DNA of 64,000 nucleotides from Lantana camara. Its lineage: Eukaryota; Streptophyta; Magnoliopsida; Lamiales; Verbenaceae. Below the pieces are notes generated by a model. The model saw only the letters and a program-made list of their open reading frames with translations, was not told where the DNA came from and did not search any database. A program made the translations under genes and the position numbers. The stretch's first letter is position 1; every line of letters starts with the position of its first letter. The DNA lies in assembly GCA_037501455.1 (NCBI GenBank), contig CM074861.1, positions 91,923,001-91,987,000 of the forward strand, written 5' to 3'. Below, one piece after another: positions 32,688 to 43,546 of the stretch.

Positions 32688-35600
32688 ATGAATGATTCTT
32701 CAACTAGTAGAAAATCTATTTCTGGTATTAAGAATCTCAAACTAGAATTTCGTCCCCCTTTCAAAAAATCAGTCACTGGAACTGCACCAAAGAATACTGG
32801 AACTTTTCATAAAACGTGTTTCTTATGTGGTAGATCTGGTCATACTAATATGAAATGCCCTGCTAAGAAACATATTGGTACAAAGTTTGTTTGGGTACGT
32901 AAACCTCCTGCTACTAACCATGAAGGACCCAATAAAAGTTGGGTACCTAAGTCAAACTAATGATTTTTGCAGGAAATGCCTAAGGAACACTCCTGAAATC
33001 AGAAGTGGTGCTTGGACAGTGGATGTTCCAGGCACATGACGGGTGATACCACTATATTCACGGGTACTAGGGATAGAAATATTTATTGCATCACTCTTGA
33101 TGTTTTATCTAACCGAAATGTTGAGTGCCTAGCTGTGATAGATGAAGAACCTTGGACATGGCACCCGAGGTTAGGCCATGTAAATATGGAACTTATCTCT
33201 CACATCACAAAGAAGGATTTGGTTAGAGGAGTACCAAAGTTGAACTTTACAAAGGATAGAATCTGTGATGCATGTCAAAAAGGTAAGCAAATCAGATCTT
33301 CATTCAAATCAAAGAAGGAAGTCACAAGTTCCAGCCCACTGGAACTTCTGCATATTGACCTCTTTGGTCCCATGAGAACCGCAACCTTGGGAGGTAAAAA
33401 GTATTGCTTTGTTATTGTTGATGATTATACTAGATTTACATGGGTGTTGTTTTTGGCTCATAAAAATGATGCATTATGAGCTTTCGTTCCTCTTACCAAG
33501 CATTTGCAAAATGAGAAAAATGTTTTCATAAAGAAAATTAGGAGTGATCATGGTACTGAATTTGATGAGATTAACTTTACTTTATTTTGTGAAGAAAATG
33601 GTTATATTCATGATTTTTCTGCTCCTAAAACTCCCCAACAAAATGGCGTGGTAGAATGTAAAATCCGGATTTTACAAGAAATTGCTAGAACCATGCTTAA
33701 TGAATATGATCTTCCAAAATCTTTTTGGGGTGAAGCTGTTAATACCGCATGTTATGTTGCAAATCGTGTCGTTTTGAGACCCTTTCTTAAAAAGACCCCT
33801 TATGAATTGTGGTATGATAAGACTCCCAATATTTCATACTTTCGTATTTTTGGATGCAAGTGTTTTATCTTAAATGATCGTGATAATCTTTCAAAATTTG
33901 ATTCAAAATCTGATGAAGGCATTTTTGTTGGTTATTCAAGTCATAGTAAGGCCTATCGTGTTTTTAATAAAAGAAAAAAGACAATCCAAGAATCCATGCA
34001 TGTTGTCTTTGATGAAACTAACCCTTTTAAAGCCAAGGAACTCTTGAGCAATGAAATTGCTGGATTTGATAGACTTACTTTAGTTCCTGGAACTGGAACT
34101 GGAATTGGAGGAGAAGCTAGAACTGGAATTGGAATTGGAACTGGAATTGGAATTGGAACTGGAACTGAAACAGAAGCCAACTCAGAAGTTCCAGAGTCTG
34201 CAAAGAATACCAACATAAATACCAATCAAGATTCCAACACCAATGAGGAAGAATCGAGGCTAAGAAAGTTTAAACATGCCTCCAGCCATCCAACAGACTT
34301 AATCATTGGTGATATGCAAACTGGAATAACTACCAGATCAAAGACGAGACAAACTACCACAGAAAGTTCCAACTGTGTATTCTTATCTGTTATTGAATCA
34401 AAAGACGTTAAGGAAGCTCTAGATGATCTAGCCTGGATAATAGCTATGCAGGAAGAGCTAGCCTAATTCGAAAAGAATCAAGTTTGGACTTTAGTAGAAA
34501 GACCACCTAACCGTCCAGTCATTGGAACCAGGTGGGTATTTCGAAATAAACTTGATGAATCAGGTAAGATCACAAGAAATAAGGCTCGACTTGTACCCAA
34601 AGCTTATTGTCAACAAGAAGGTATTAACTTCGATTAAACTTTTGCTCCCTTAGCTAGATTAGAGTCAATACGCATGCTTTTAGCTTTTACATCTCATAAA
34701 CGATTCACTTTATATCAAATGGACGTTAAAAGTGCATTTTTAAATGGTTTTATAAGCGAAGAAGTTTATGTGGAACAACCACCTGGTTTTGAAAACAAAG
34801 AATTGCATGATCATGTTTTCAAATTGTCAAAGGCACTTTATGGACTAAAACAGGCCCCTAGTGCCTGGTACGAAAGGCTTAGTAGTTTTCTCATTAAAAC
34901 TGGTTTTTCCATTGGAATCATCGACATCACTTTATTTACTAAACGACATGAGCATGACTTACTCATAGTGCAAATTTATGTTGATGATATTATATTTGGT
35001 GCTACTAACGATTCGCTTTGTGAGGAATTTGCAAGAAGTATCCAACAGGAATTCGAAATGAGCCTAATGGGAGAATTAAATTTCTTCCTTGGGTTACAAT
35101 TCAAATAAGCAAGTGAAGGAATTTTCATTTCTCAAAGCAAGTATACGAAGGAATTGCTGAAGAAATTCAACATGGATCAAAGTAAATCAATGTCTACTCC
35201 AATGCAGCCAAATACCAGACTCGACAAAGATGAGGAAGGTAAACTGGTAGATGAAAAACTCTACAGATGTATGATTGGTAGTTTACTCTATTTAACTTCC
35301 AGTCGTCCTGATATTATGTTTACAACTTGCTTATGCGCAAGATTCCAGTCCTCACCTAAAGAATCTCATCTGGCTGCTGTTAAACGAATTTTGAGATACC
35401 TTAAAGGAACGATTGATTATGGTTTGTGGTATCCTTATTCTGATGATTTTTTACTCACTGGTTTTTCTGATGCTGACTATGCTGGTTGCAGAATTGATAG
35501 AAAAAGTACCAGTGGAGGTTGTCAATTACATGCTAAATGTTTGGTTACTTGGTCAAGCAAAAAACAAAGCGTTGTTGTATTATCTACTACTGAAGCCGAA

Positions 35601-35936
35601 TACATGTAACTTGGAAGTTGTTGCACTCAATTGTTGTGGATGAAAAGTGTTCTATGTGATTTTTGTATTACATTGCATGAAATTCCAATTCTATGTGACA
35701 ATACAAGTGCCATTTGCATTACGAAAAATCCAATACACCATTCACGCACAAAGCACATAGAAATTAAGCATCATTTCATTCGTGATCATGTGCAAAAAGG
35801 TGATGTGTGCATTGAATTCATTGATACCGAGCATCAATTAGCTGATATTTTTACTAAGGCATTAAGTGAAGAACGATTTTGCATGCTTAGAACTGCATTA
35901 GGGATAATTGAATGTCGTACACTTGCAAAAAGTTAA
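32688..35936 (+). pseudogene. Element K pol: protease, integrase, RT, RNase H (frame kept, several stops)
   Basis: A single frame runs from 32688 to 35936, interrupted by stops at about 32958, 33477, 34464, 34635, 35106 and 35607. Protease DSGCSRHMTG is at about 33015. The pre-integrase zinc motif WHPRLGHVN...CDACQKGK is at about 33160-33290. Integrase core has HIDLFGP, RSDHGTEF and QQNGVVE; the last has a C where relatives usually have R. RT has MDVKSAFLNG, QAPSAWY and the catalytic YVDD at about 34978. RNase H has SDADYAGC, STTEAEY and IFTKAL. Between protease and the pre-integrase motif only about 10 residues remain (DTTIFTGTRDRN), far shorter than in relatives, suggesting an in-frame deletion. 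No functional protein is expected. Confidence 0.93.
34086..34178 (+). repeat. Hexanucleotide minisatellite in K between integrase and RT
   Basis: Repeats of ggaact/ggaatt encode a (G-T/G-I)n tract. The repeat keeps the frame and lies in the variable integrase-RT linker. Confidence 0.85.
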
Positions 35937-36245
35937 TTTTTCAGCATGACGCATGAGTTTTTAGCTTCGGGTATTTACCCTCTTTGATGACGAAGGGGGA
36001 GAGGTAAAGATTTGATATGCTTATGTGACATACTTATGTAACCCTTACGTGATTCTTGATTGTATGCATGAGTATTTATTATTTTGATACACTGGAAGTT
36101 ATACTGGAATTTTGGAATTAATCCTCTATGTTCAAGAGGAAGCACTTATTCAGGGGGAGAATTTCAAAAATCTCCATCACACATTTAGGGGGAGCTCAGG
36201 TAAGTTCTCTATTTCAAATATCGTATCAAAGCTCTTGTCATCATC

Positions 36246-36259
36246 AAAAAGGGGGAGAT
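36246..36259 (+). other. Polypurine tract of element K
   Basis: aaaaagggggagat immediately precedes the 3' LTR start at 36260. Confidence 0.85.
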
Positions 36260-37357
36260 TGTTGACCTCTTTGGTACTTCAATGGTAAGTTGTGATGCTT
36301 CCAAGATATTTGTGCATCTTTCCATATATTATTATATCACATGTTTTATTCTAGCATGGAAAGTTTATTTGAATTACATAAAGTCCTACCTTAATTACCT
36401 TGATTGTAAATCACGATTTTATGCGGCCCATAATTGATTTATTCCATACTTATATTTATCACATGCTTAGAATCTTTACTAGTATGGAAAGTATTGACCT
36501 GGTACTTTTGAATTTCGTCTGGAACTTCGCTGTAAATCTTTCCTTTTGTACCAGAATCAATCTCAAACGGCTCCTACCGTATTTTCCACACTATAGCCAT
36601 TATGTTACATGTATTTAAGAGAGAAATCTCATGAGAAATCGAAAAGGGAGAAAAGAGTGCTAAACCAACATAGTGAAAACGAGAATATTGAGTTTCATAT
36701 ACGGTTTGGTGTTTTCTTCTAATTCTTGTTTGCTTGTTTGTTGTCTCGGGGGACTTTGGTAGTGAAGAGATCAGACTCAAGCTCAAGAATCACTTGGAGC
36801 AAGTTGAGTTGTGCAGGGTTTCTGGGTCATGAAAGTAGTCGGTCGATAGCTAGTTCCAGCTAGGTGTGAGTGACGTTAAGCGTACTACACTGAGGTCGTG
36901 GAAGCTGAGTGGTTGTGATACTACCGCCAGAGCGAGTCACACTATCTTGTTACCAAGATTGGTGATCGGTTATATTGTATCAACTCTCTTAGGGAGTTTT
37001 TCTAACTCTCTGGTTTTTACTGTTTTACTCCTGGAACTTTATTGTACTTGTGCTAATCTATTTGAGAACAGGTTTTAAATCCTAAGTGACAACTTGGGGA
37101 CAGGACGTAGGTCCTCAGACTGAACCTGGATAAATTACCATGTCATTTACTTGCTTTGCATACTTTCATCATTACACTGCCTGGTACTTCCATATTTCGT
37201 ACCAATAACTATTTCAAGCAAAGCACGCACTTAACTCTGATAAACGGTTTTCTTAAAACCTTAATATTTCCGCTGTGTTTAATAAAGTTTATAAATTTCT
37301 TAAAAGGTTTAAAGGCCTAATTCAACCCCCCCTTCTTAGGCAAACTCACATTCATCA
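36260..37357 (+). repeat. Element K 3' LTR (complete)
   Basis: Length 1098 bp, TGTTGACC...ATTCATCA. It retains the TATA-like segment near 36612 and a CT/GA-rich leader absent from the 5' LTR. Confidence 0.93.
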
Positions 37358-39370
37358 AAGTCCAGTATCACCGTAGTTTGGTGGAACTAGTATATATGGA
37401 TTCCCGTGAACCCAAGCTTTCCCGGTTCACCAAATACACTAAGTCCCAGGGCCCCATTAATTGTGATCATTAATTCTCGCCAAAACATTTGATAAGACTC
37501 GTAAAATAAGGCTTTACATTTAAAACCTTTGACCTTAAAAGACTAATTATAAGTATAGGTATACTTTTGGGCTGAAACTTTACACATTAGGCTTGGTCGG
37601 GACATATTTAACTAATAGAAGAAAACCCACCTGGTAGACAAAAAGAACGAACAAAGACCCCACTGACTGGCCTCGCCTCCCACTGGATCAAGATCTGTGT
37701 GACAAAAGTAGTGTGAGACTCAATATGACCACTCTTGACGCTCGGCCATGTGATGACTTGATATGAAATGCATACAAGGTTATAAAATGTGCTAAATATG
37801 ATCATGAATGTCGTGAAATTCAATTAAACACATAACTTGTCACGTTTATTCAATATACGGAAAAACCATATTCATTCACGTTCATTACGCTCATAATTGC
37901 ATTAATTCAATTTATAAAGTCATATCATGATCATAATGCATAGATTGATGAATTCACATTACATATAATTCACGAATACGAGCAATACCCGTAATATAAC
38001 AATAAAAGAGTGTCCCCAAAGCTGCCAATTCAAGTGACACGAGCTTGTTACATTTTTAAAGGATTTGGACACGGCCGTGTCCGAATTTTGAAAAATAAAA
38101 TTCCCAAGTTGAACATGTGACACGGCCTTGTGGAGTTTTCAAAGCATATGGACACGGCCGTGTCCGATTTTTGGAAAAATATTCTTCATATGTCGAACTC
38201 CCAACACGGCCGTGTCCATTTTCAGTTCAATCCTGACACGGCCGTGTCAAGTCGTCTTGTTCGCTCTGTTTCTGCATGGGAAAAGCTTTGCAAAACAGAG
38301 TCGCCCCAAGAAAGCTCTTATACCATACTAGACCCAAATTTAATCCATAAAACTCATACACATCATATAATCCAAGCTCAAACACAAGAATTCATGCTCC
38401 AAGCTAGAAAAATCATCACCTAATCTTCATAATTTCATGCGTGGAGCTTCAAGCTCCTTCAATGGCAACTCATGCTCCAATCCTCAAACTTTAAATTTAA
38501 ATATGTAGAAATGATAAGAAGCTTAAAAGAATCATCTTTCATGCATCAATTCTCACTTTAAACCATGGAAACTAATGATCAAGAAGCAAACCCCAACCAA
38601 GCTATTCATACTCTTATTCAAACAACATGAAATCTCAACTTCTATCAAGCCTCACATGGGTGAAAAGATAGAGGGGAAAATGGAGATTAAAAATCATAAA
38701 TTACCTTGGAAGAAGATGGAAGATTAGTTGGTTTTAAGCTCAAAGTTTGATGATCAAAAATGAAGTTTTCCTTAGGAGCTTCTCTTGCTTCTTGGAGAGG
38801 ATGAATTGATTGATCAAATGGAAACAAGAAGAAAGAAATGGAAGAATGCTGATATTTAGAAGCATTAGGGTAGGGTTCGGGTCGATCCATGTCCGGTTTG
38901 TTTAAGAAACGGTTAGAATCAAGTTATAAGAAACGAGTTGATTGAAATGCTCGTCGTCGAGGGTTCAAACGACATCGAAAAGATACTAGGTCAAGTCCAT
39001 AGGTTAGGAATCGTTGAAACAAGTTCAACGTCGAAGACGGATCTCGATTTCGAGGTCCGCTGCTCAAGATATTCGAAAAACCGTTCAGGGTTACCTATTA
39101 TTCAAACAGGTCCCTAAACTTTCAAAAAGTGGCAATTAAGCCCAAACCCAATTTCCAATTGAGTCCAAAACATTCAAATAAGTTGCAATTAAGCCCTCGG
39201 ATCACACGAATCACATAATTTCATTCAATTAACACCAAATTCACAAAATTCACATTTATTCAAGTTCGTCCATATATTCATAGTTCAAATATAGCATCGA
39301 ACCAAATCTAAAGAAATTATTTAAAACGCAAGATTTTTAAATATATATATAGAATTTAAATCAAATAAGG
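37358..39370 (-). repeat. Element A 5' LTR, distal part, 3' edge truncated
   Basis: Resumes LTR A after K (duplicate aagtc). It matches the left LTR to aaataagg at 39370, then diverges; the last 56 bp (12749-12804 of the other copy) are missing. Palindromes at 38036-38248. Donor-like AAG|GTAATT (minus strand) near 38704. Confidence 0.88.
38036..38248. repeat. CGGCCG palindrome array in LTR A (right copy)
   Basis: Six sites correspond to those at 1185-1397. Sites near 38067, 38150, 38202 and 38234 are better palindromes here (perfect acacggccgtgt). Those near 38037 and 38118 are degenerate. Different sites are damaged in the two LTRs, which shows the ancestral array had six good copies. Confidence 0.9.
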
Positions 39371-40049
39371 GAACGTACCAGTGTTCACGGGTATGGTCTG
39401 AAGTTTCTTAGTTTAACCAAGAAGCTTGAAGTCATTGACATGCCACTTAGAGAGGAGCTCTCTGTGGATTTGTTACTCGCTTCGCTCCCACCATCATTCA
39501 ATCCCTTCGTGCTCAACTTCAGCATGAATCACGTAAATGCTACTGTAGCTAAGTTGATTAGTCAACTCATGACTACTAAGAGCACACTTAAGAAGGATCA
39601 AAAGGTTATGGTGGTCATGACTCTATCTTCCTCTATGTCCAAAAAGGGCAAGGGTAAGAAAACCCGTAAGAAGGAGAAATCCCTTAAGCCCACTAGAGGG
39701 GTTAAGAAGAGAAATGCCTCTAAGAAGAAGAATGATCAGAAAGAGGACGTTTGCTTCCATTGTGAAAAAGTCGGGGCACTGGAAGAGAAATTGTCGGGAG
39801 TATAAAGATACCCTCAAAGGTCTGTTTCTCGTTGAAGTAAATTTATCTATCAATTCAAACTCTTGGGTATTTGATACTAGTTGTGGATGTCATATCTATA
39901 ATGATTTGCAGACGTTAAATGAGGTGAAGCAGATGAGAAGAGGAGAATGTGTTCTGAAAGTTGGAAATGAGTTAATGGTTGAAGCTCAAGCTTTCGAAAC
40001 AATTAGATTAAATTTAGGCATTTTTGTTCTAGTTTTGAATAAGGTCCTT
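39371..40049 (+). pseudogene. Element D: copia gag and protease, 5' truncated
   Basis: Begins abruptly in gag. MPLREELSVDLLLASLPPSF is at 39440, and a lysine-rich segment (SKKGKGKKTRKKEK) is near 39640. The zinc knuckle CFHCEKVG...NC spans a frameshift near 39775. The protease motif FDTSCGCHI is near 39870. It runs into solo LTR E inside a codon pair and resumes at 42552. The LTR, PBS and gag N-terminus are absent; they may lie left of the window if A inserted into D. Confidence 0.85.
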
Positions 40050-42546
40050 TGTAACGCCCCAGTTTTTCAGCCGTTCAGGTACACGCGCCATGCGTGTGAG
40101 TTTTCAAGAGATAGGATTTATTTTAATTCTTTTATTTCTTAAGTGTCTATTTCATGATATTATATGAATTATGGTCCTACATGTTATGTGAAAATATGTG
40201 AAAATTGTATCAACTTGAGAATTATCGCATGAGTGTATTTAATTGGTACGTGAATTAAATTACCAAACATGATTTATTTGTTTACATGGCCTTAAGTGAT
40301 CATTTCCATAAATTGAGGACCTAATTGCATGAAATTTAATTGGATTTAAGTGATAACATTTCATGAGTTTAGAAGCTAATTGCATCACTTATCAATTTGG
40401 GGGACTTAATTGCAATTTGTGGCGTATCATCTCTTATAAGAGATGAATCACGTAATTCACCTCATACACAACATACATACACTTTCTCCTTTGCTCCCTC
40501 TCTCCATTGAAACTCAAGGAAGAAGAAAGAAGGGAATTCATCATTTTTAAGCTATTTTCGGTCAAAATTGGAACTTTGAAGCTCAATCATCCTCATTATC
40601 TCTTCTCTTTTCTTCTCTTTCTCATTCAAGGTATATTTGAGTTGTATGAGTGACTTCTTGAAATTATAAATTAAAGCTAAGGTTAGTATTTAAGTGGAAT
40701 AACTTGTGTATTTGGTGTTGGAAGATTGATTCTATGCTTTGAACTTGAATTTCATGAATATATCTTGAAGCTTATGAAGTTAGTTGATGAGTTCATATAT
40801 AGGTTTGATGATGAAGTTCTTGATGATTAAAGTTTGATATGAGTGGTGATATTGGATTTTATTGAACTATAAGTACCTAAGTATGAAGTTCATGATTTAA
40901 ATGCATTTGGGAGTGTTACATGGTCATTTGATAATTTTTGGTTATGGTTCAACCATCCCCTATTCGGATACTCTGTCTCTGTATCTTCTGCATTGCGGGA
41001 ACGACCCTTCCCATCCCAGTTCATTTTCCAGAATGGTCGTTCCCAACCTTCTGAGCATCCTGGCAAGAGACTGGGAACAGCCGTTCCCAAGTGCCAAAAA
41101 TGCCATTTTCTTACAGACGCGCGGGACCAGTTCGGGGAGCCGGGAACGACCCTTCCCATTTTACATTGAAACCCGGAACGGCCGTTCTTGTGATTTCTTA
41201 CTTCATTTCATGCAATTTAATTCCATTTCTAAGCCTTTAAATGATCGATACATGCTATTACATACTCATTTTATATATGAATATGCTCATGAGATTTTGT
41301 AATTGTCAATACACATCATATCATTTCATGACTACGCCGTGCATCATATTTGGTAACATTATTGAGTTTCCTCTCACAAGTACACATTGTATCCTTTCTT
41401 GTCCAGTTCTTCTCCAGGGTGGAGATCATCGATCAAGTAAACACTGCCTTGCACACTTGTCTTGTCCCATCGCTTGTCAAGTGAGGGTGAGGGTGTTTTA
41501 GTTCTAGTTACGTACATAACCCTAAAACTTGCATGAATGGAATTTGGCCTAAAACCATATTTATACTTATATTGTTTCCAAAATGGTAATCGAGTAAACA
41601 TCTACTGAAACTGAACCTATTATTATTTTTATTTACTGACCCTTCCTGTTTTGGCGGGATATTATACTGCACATTGATTGGGGCCCAGGGTTGAGTATAT
41701 TGAGTAATCCGGGGAGGTATCGGACCGATGGCGATCTCTTGCACTCCCCATACTGTTGAGATAAACCCAGAATCCGCTAGGAGGTTAGTGGAGGATGGAG
41801 TGTCGGTCCTTGGGGATTCATGCACCCATTGACCACACTGACTGGATAGCGAGGGCTAGCTACTCGGACCATCACTGGAGGAAGAAGGATGGAACTGATT
41901 GTGCACTGTTGCTGAATTGACTATATTGAATGATTGGAACCTATTAATTGCATGATCGCCTTAAATTGAAATTTAATCATTGTACACTGTCCGAGTTTGG
42001 TTGGAGATTGTGCATGCTCACTCATCGAGCCACTGATAGCCTAAAATTGGAACTAATGGTATAAATTGGTAGTTGTAAAGTCCGAGCATTGATTAGTTGA
42101 CTTCTTGCCCATCACGGGAACTACTTTACCTAAAACATTGCTCGGGATTTACAACTTGCATATGCATGTTTCTATATATATACGTATACCTCCTGCTCAC
42201 TTAGTCTTCTAGAGACTGGTCTCTCTTACCCCTTTCTTCTAGGTTCTTTACAGGTGGTTGCTAGGCGGAATTGAGTTTTCAGTCTTTGCTTGAGTCTTGC
42301 ACTTGTACACTCACTGCATATTGTATTTATTTACTGTATTGATCTATCCCTTGAATTAAATTGAACTCGAGACAGGTTTCTAGGACTTTAGTGGAACCCG
42401 TATTTATTTTCTCGTTGAAGTTGAAATTTTGACTTGATATTGGATAGCTAATACAGTGAGTTTGGTTTATGTATGGATTAGACCATTTCATATGTGGACC
42501 AAGCTCATAGTGCGGGGGATGTGGTGTTCTCGTCGCTGGTGCTACA
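40050..42546 (+). mobile_element. Solo LTR E (gypsy) in element D
   Basis: Length 2497 bp, TGTAACGCCCC...GTGCTACA, with exact 5-bp duplication tcctt (40045-40049 and 42547-42551). Its right end resembles the reverse complement of the left ends of LTRs A, B, F and G (ATGTGGTG, CATATG...AAATGG words), so it is a plus-oriented relative. TATA-like tcttataagag near 40430; leader-like CT/GA-rich 40480-40620; donor-like AAG|GTATAT at 40628-40636; palindromes 40999-41187. Confidence 0.93.
40999..41187. repeat. Palindrome array in solo LTR E (ggaaCGGCCGttcc type)
   Basis: Cores at 41002, 41034, 41078, 41147 and 41179 with arms GGGAA/TTCCC (for example cggaacggccgttc, gggaacagccgttccc). Intervals are 32, 44, 69 and 32 bp. 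One site expected near 41110 appears lost. The core is the same as in A/B but the arms differ. Confidence 0.85.
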
Positions 42547-42551
42547 TCCTT

Positions 42552-43546
42552 TATATACCAAACATTATTAGAAACATTATTTCCATTCCAATGCTAGATT
42601 ATGAAGGTTTTGAAATGTTTATTAATAATGGTTGTTTTTACATAAAGAAGAATGACTCTTCTTTTATACTTGGTACATTATCTAACAGACTTTATCTAAC
42701 TAAAACCGTTAATATTCTGAATATACAATGAGAAAACAAACGTAAGAGAGACTTCGAAGTTTCAGCAAAGCTTTGGCACGCTAAGCTTGGACATATTTCC
42801 AAGGATAGGATGAGTAAGTTAACCAACTTAGGATCATTCTTTGAAAATGAACTTCAGGAGTTAACTTCTTGTGAGTCTTGTCTTAAAGGAAAAATGCCCA
42901 AAGCCATGTTTAAAGGAAACGTGGAACGCGCCAATGACTTATTGGATTTGATCTATTCAAATGTATGCGGTTCGCTTAGCATATGCTCAAGGAACAATTA
43001 GCAGTATTTCATAACATTCACAGACGACTTTAGTCGTTATGGTTATGTGTACTTAATGAAGTACAAGTTTGAAACTTTTGAGAAATTCTTAGAATTTCAA
43101 AAGGAGGTTGAGAACCAAACGGGTCATAAGATCAAGGCACTTCGATCTGATTGAGGTAGCGAGTATGACAAATTCCAAAGTCATCTCAGAGATAATGGAA
43201 TTATCTCTCAGTGGACTCCTCCGGGAACTATTGAGTTGAATGGAGTTTCTAAAAGAAGGAACAGAACTTGATTAGATATGGTTCGTTCTATGATGAGTTT
43301 CACTGATTTACCACTTTCATTCTGGGGATATGCCCTAGAGTGCGCAACGAAGATTCTGAATCTTGTTCCTTCTAAATCAGTCCCCAAAATGCCTTATGAA
43401 CAATGGCATAATCAAATCCCTAGTTACTCCTACTTAAGAGTTTAGAGTTGTCCTGCTTACATGAAGAGGATAGTGGGAGATAAACATGAACCTCATTCAA
43501 GATAATGCAACTTCATAGGATGTCCTACAGAGTCTATAGGAGATTA
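42552..43546 (+). pseudogene. Element D: copia pre-integrase and integrase remnant
   Basis: Resumes exactly where 40049 stopped. YIPNIIRNIISIPML precedes the pre-integrase zinc region (WHAKLGHISKDRM near 42772 and CESCLKGKM near 42870). Integrase core pieces follow (FTDDFSRYGYVYLMKY near 43020, RSD.GSEY near 43147, GVSKRRNRT). Stops near 42730, 42999, 43152, 43270 and 43445. RT and RNase H are missing because LTR F begins at 43547. It is the same family as the decayed interior of C. Confidence 0.87.

Larger units (their letters stand above)
30763..37357 (+). mobile_element. Element K: Ty1/copia retrotransposon nested in LTR A
   Basis: Bounded by TGTTGACC and ATTCATCA and flanked by aagtc (30758-30762 and 37358-37362). 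The 5' LTR is 30763-31363 and the 3' LTR is 36260-37357. The interior has PBS, gag, protease, integrase, RT, RNase H and PPT in copia order. Pol is nearly one frame with several stops. LTR sequences differ by about 2% by eye, apart from a 0.5-kb deletion in the 5' LTR. It is therefore younger than A. Confidence 0.95.
1..39370 (-). mobile_element. Element A: old nested Ty3/gypsy LTR retrotransposon (3' LTR left, 5' LTR right)
   Basis: A minus-strand gypsy element whose parts are 1-1804, 12010-15968, 26400-26634, 28579-30762 and 37358-39370. Both LTRs align to each other: sequence from position 1 matches sequence from about 30250, and 12010-12748 matches the stretch ending at 39370. The inner ends are TGTAACGCCC at 29909 and GGTGTTACA at 12804. 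A PBS (29888-29900) and a polypurine tract next to 12805 lie at the expected places. The order gag, protease, RT, RNase H, integrase and the C-terminal WETE.K motif suggest a chromovirus (Tekay/Del-like), by family knowledge. The left LTR starts outside the window (about 340 bp missing) and the right LTR lacks its last 56 bp. By eye the two LTRs differ several percent, more than the LTR pairs nested inside, so A is the older layer. Confidence 0.88.
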
